Below the pieces are notes generated by a model. It was not told the origin of the DNA and did no database searches. It saw only the letters and a list, made by a program, of their open reading frames with translations. Positions 5,151 to 7,508 of a stretch of DNA of 7,508 nt are shown one piece after another. This stretch comes from Oscillospiraceae bacterium. GTDB taxonomy: Bacteria > Bacillota > Clostridia > Oscillospirales > Oscillospiraceae. The DNA lies in NCBI GenBank assembly GCA_031280325.1, contig JAITGW010000057.1, forward strand, positions 1-7,508, given 5' to 3'. The stretch's first letter is position 1. Each line of letters starts with the position of its first letter. The translations under genes were made by a program, and so were the position numbers.

Positions 5151-7508
5151 TTATTGGGTCGGCGCTGTCTCGTTATCATGAGCGATCGTCCCCCGGCTGA
5201 TGTCCGCCGTCATCCAGCCCTCAAGGCATACGCCGGCGGCGGGGTCAAGCTTTCTGGCGAACGCCTCCGGATAATCGCGCCGCCAGCATTCCATTTCCTC
5301 GTCCGTGACGCGCGCGACCTCAGTCAGAAAACCGGAGCAGGCCATGCCCGTGGCGTTTTTCGAGGTAGTCGCAGTCGGCGTAATCGTGTTTATCGCGCCG
5401 CCGCGGTCCAGCACTCCCGGTATGATCGGATCGAGGCGGGAACCGTGGTCAACATAACACACGCCGGGCGACAGACGCTCCGTCACGTATGCCGCGCAGA
5501 GAACGATCCCGCGCTCGTTGAAGACTTTCACAATATCGCGGTGCTGTATCCCGCGCTTTTCCGCCTCTTTGGGGTTGAGCCACAGCGGCTCGTACTGATA
5601 CCCGTCCCGCGCGCGGATTTTCATCGTCTCAACCTCGCGGTTCCATATGATGTCGTCGCACTGCGCGTGCATACGCCAGCGCCCGTGGTTTGACATGCAC
5701 AGAAGCGGATATTTTTTTGCGCGCTCGGACGAGAGGCGCTCGTCATGCGACTCGCTCTTCTCGATCCAGTGAGGCACAGGCGGACGCTCCGGATCAAGCG
5801 GCATATACTGTTCGATATGCTTCGACGAAAACTCCAACAGTCCTGTCGGTGTGGAGAGCGGATGAGCAGACGGATCGCGGTAGAAGTCATAAAGCCCGGC
5901 GGGAAGCTCCTGCGCGTTTTCCTTGCACGGCACGACGAAGATTTTCTTCTTTGAAAACTCCTCCCACGTCATGTAATCCTCACAGCCTGTGGCTTTATAG
6001 AAATACCGCACGCGTTCCTCTTCGGACAGGTTGCAGGTATACGCGTCATATACGTCGCGGCCCAGCTTTTCGGCGACGCGGGCGCACACATCAAAATCAG
6101 ATAAGCTTTCTCCGACAGGTTCGCAGCAGGGATGTTCAAGATAAATAGACACGAAGCCGCCGGAGGAGAGATCGTTTGCGATATCGTTCATCTCGTGCTT
6201 TGTGGCGACGGGAAAAATCAGGTCGGCAAAATAACAGTCGTTCTCAAGCCACGGGTGCTGCGCAACAATGCACTCAATGCTCGGATCGCGCATGGCGCGG
6301 ATCGAGAGATTTCCGTCGTTCCAGCACGTCGTTTGACAAGGCGCGTCGGTCCACAGCATGTGGACGCGGGACAGACCTGGGCGGGGGTATTGAAGCTTTT
6401 CAAACTCATATTCCGCAGTAGGCAGCCGGCGGTTATCCTTATCGGGAACCTGACTCGACGAGAAGCATTGCAATCCATACCACTCCGCGCGGCCGTCGAT
6501 AATCGCCTTGTGGACGAGACAGCGCGGGATAAACTGCTTTGGCGCGGGGTGCTGACGAAACAGCTCTATAAGCTCCGGAGCGCGCTTTTGCTGTTCGTCC
6601 GACAATGTGAAGCGCTTCATGTTCACGCTGGGATGAACGTCTCCGTCAACGGGGCGCAGCGGGTCGGCGATCGCCGGGAGCTGCGGCATGAAATCCCCTT
6701 GATACGGAAGCGGGAAGTCCCGGTTCCAGAGGTTGAATTCAATCACCTTCGCCTGATGAACGCCGGGCTTCCCGACGCCGCGCATTCCGAGCAGCATGGC
6801 TTCAAGCCGCGCCGGCTCCGTCGCGTATGGTCCGCGAATATAGCTTCCGCCGTTGCCGTGGAGGATCGACGCCGTTTTTGCCGCCCAATCCCGCGCGAGC
6901 GCCTTGATTGTCCACGGCGGCACGCCGCACTTTTCGCTCGCCCACCCCGGCGTTTTCGGCTCGCCGTCCTCGACTCCAAGCACATAGTCGCGGAATTTGT
7001 CAAAGCCATACGAATGCGTATCGATATATTCCTTTTCGTATAACTCTTCCGTGATCCAGATATACGCGATCGCGAGCTGGAGCGCCGCGTCGGTATTGGG
7101 AAGTATGGGAATCCATTTGTCGGCGTGCACCGCCGCGCCATAGTTCAGGTCAGGGCAGATGAACACGGATTTTATACCGAGAGTAGTCATCCAATAGCAT
7201 AACCGCGACGAAATCTGACCGACGACGCCGAGCGGCGTCGTTTCCGGATCGCAGCCCCAGTACAGGAGAAGCTCGGCGTGCTTCGCAATATCCGGAAAGA
7301 GATTAGTCATCGGCATCATTTCGCCCACCGGCTCGCAGCCCCAGACATGCTTTGCTCCCCAGAACCAGCCTTCCCAGCTGTCCATATTGCGCATTTGCAG
7401 GGTGTATCCGCCGAGTATTGACAGAAGCCTGTTCGGACAGCCGTGTGAGGGGGCGACGTGCTTGCCCTCACCGTGCATGTCCGCCTGGCACAGCACGGCT
7501 TCCATGCC
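5151..7508 (-). CDS. athL: Pyrogallol-phloroglucinol transhydroxylase large subunit (AthL-like molybdopterin enzyme), N-terminus outside the window
   Basis: Catalytic subunit of the DMSO-reductase superfamily, carrying Mo-bis-MGD. In AthL it moves a hydroxyl group to convert pyrogallol into phloroglucinol, using 1,2,3,5-tetrahydroxybenzene as cosubstrate. Counting from Met at 7505, visible landmarks are HGEGKHVAPSHG (11-22); DSW (42-44), which fits Asp174-Ser175-Trp176 of the Pelobacter enzyme as I recall, with serine as Mo ligand; LLLYWGCDPETTP (79-91); the NTDAALQLAIAYIWI helix (137-151); LHGNGGSYIRGPY (215-227); and the C-terminal molybdopterin-dinucleotide-binding domain (about 599-735) with HGRWRMHAQ and the GVCYVDHGSR segment. 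The Met at 7505 is internal: the frame stays open to the window edge and about 130 residues appear to be missing. bthL lies downstream on the same strand. Alternative: a related catechol dehydroxylase. The superfamily is certain; the substrate is inferred. Confidence 0.87.
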   Translation of the reverse strand, partial: GMEAVLCQADMHGEGKHVAPSHGCPNRLLSILGGYTLQMRNMDSWEGWFWGAKHVWGCEPVGEMMPMTNLFPDIAKHAELLLYWGCDPETTPLGVVGQISSRLCYWMTTLGIKSVFICPDLNYGAAVHADKWIPILPNTDAALQLAIAYIWITEELYEKEYIDTHSYGFDKFRDYVLGVEDGEPKTPGWASEKCGVPPWTIKALARDWAAKTASILHGNGGSYIRGPYATEPARLEAMLLGMRGVGKPGVHQAKVIEFNLWNRDFPLPYQGDFMPQLPAIADPLRPVDGDVHPSVNMKRFTLSDEQQKRAPELIELFRQHPAPKQFIPRCLVHKAIIDGRAEWYGLQCFSSSQVPDKDNRRLPTAEYEFEKLQYPRPGLSRVHMLWTDAPCQTTCWNDGNLSIRAMRDPSIECIVAQHPWLENDCYFADLIFPVATKHEMNDIANDLSSGGFVSIYLEHPCCEPVGESLSDFDVCARVAEKLGRDVYDAYTCNLSEEERVRYFYKATGCEDYMTWEEFSKKKIFVVPCKENAQELPAGLYDFYRDPSAHPLSTPTGLLEFSSKHIEQYMPLDPERPPVPHWIEKSESHDERLSSERAKKYPLLCMSNHGRWRMHAQCDDIIWNREVETMKIRARDGYQYEPLWLNPKEAEKRGIQHRDIVKVFNERGIVLCAAYVTERLSPGVCYVDHGSRLDPIIPGVLDRGGAINTITPTATTSKNATGMACSGFLTEVARVTDEEMECWRRDYPEAFARKLDPAAGVCLEGWMTADISRGTIAHDNETAPTQ

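Noticed and set aside
6132..7043. 303-codon + strand open frame antisense to athL
   Set aside because: A shadow caused by GC-rich codons; no domain is recognisable, and the - strand encodes a clear molybdopterin enzyme.

Overview
The window looks like chromosomal DNA from a GC-rich anaerobic member of the Clostridia (Bacillota). This is inferred from the style of the proteins: a DacF-like carboxypeptidase, a short Bacillota-type Pgi, QueH rather than QueG, and a small clostridial P-loop protein. I cannot name a species. The sequence is dense in CGCG/GCGC, with one AT-rich island near 2320-2400.

Left half, + strand (2-3447). A 5'-truncated D-Ala-D-Ala carboxypeptidase gene is followed after 27 bases by pgi (glucose-6-phosphate isomerase). 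A 150-base gap then holds a good sigma-A-like promoter. It drives a two-gene unit: a 138-residue P-loop NTPase of unknown function and queH (epoxyqueuosine reductase), whose stop and start codons overlap (TAATG). A hairpin at 3444-3471 probably ends this unit and also covers the stop codon of the converging gene.

Right half, - strand (7508-3468, read right to left). A molybdopterin enzyme resembling the large subunit of pyrogallol-phloroglucinol transhydroxylase (athL, N-terminus outside the window) lies upstream of a 274-residue four-cluster ferredoxin subunit with a C-terminal beta-sandwich domain (bthL). The length and domain order match BthL of Pelobacter acidigallici as I remember it. 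The pair should form a soluble Mo/Fe-S enzyme acting on trihydroxybenzenes such as pyrogallol, the step between gallate decarboxylation and phloroglucinol reduction in anaerobic tannin and polyphenol breakdown. Related Mo enzymes dehydroxylate catechols, so the exact substrate is open.

The most unusual part lies between the two subunit genes (4327-5150). It reads as an AraC-family regulator with a GyrI-like effector-binding domain, broken into three reading frames. The front of the DNA-binding domain is degenerate, there is one +1 shift near 4910, and there is a second, clear one-base shift at 4612/4613. A strong Shine-Dalgarno sequence and ATG sit at the junction of the DNA-binding and effector-binding halves. 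The locus therefore appears to be a catabolic operon whose embedded regulator has decayed or carries local sequence errors. No RNA genes, CRISPR arrays, insertion sequences or attachment sites were seen.
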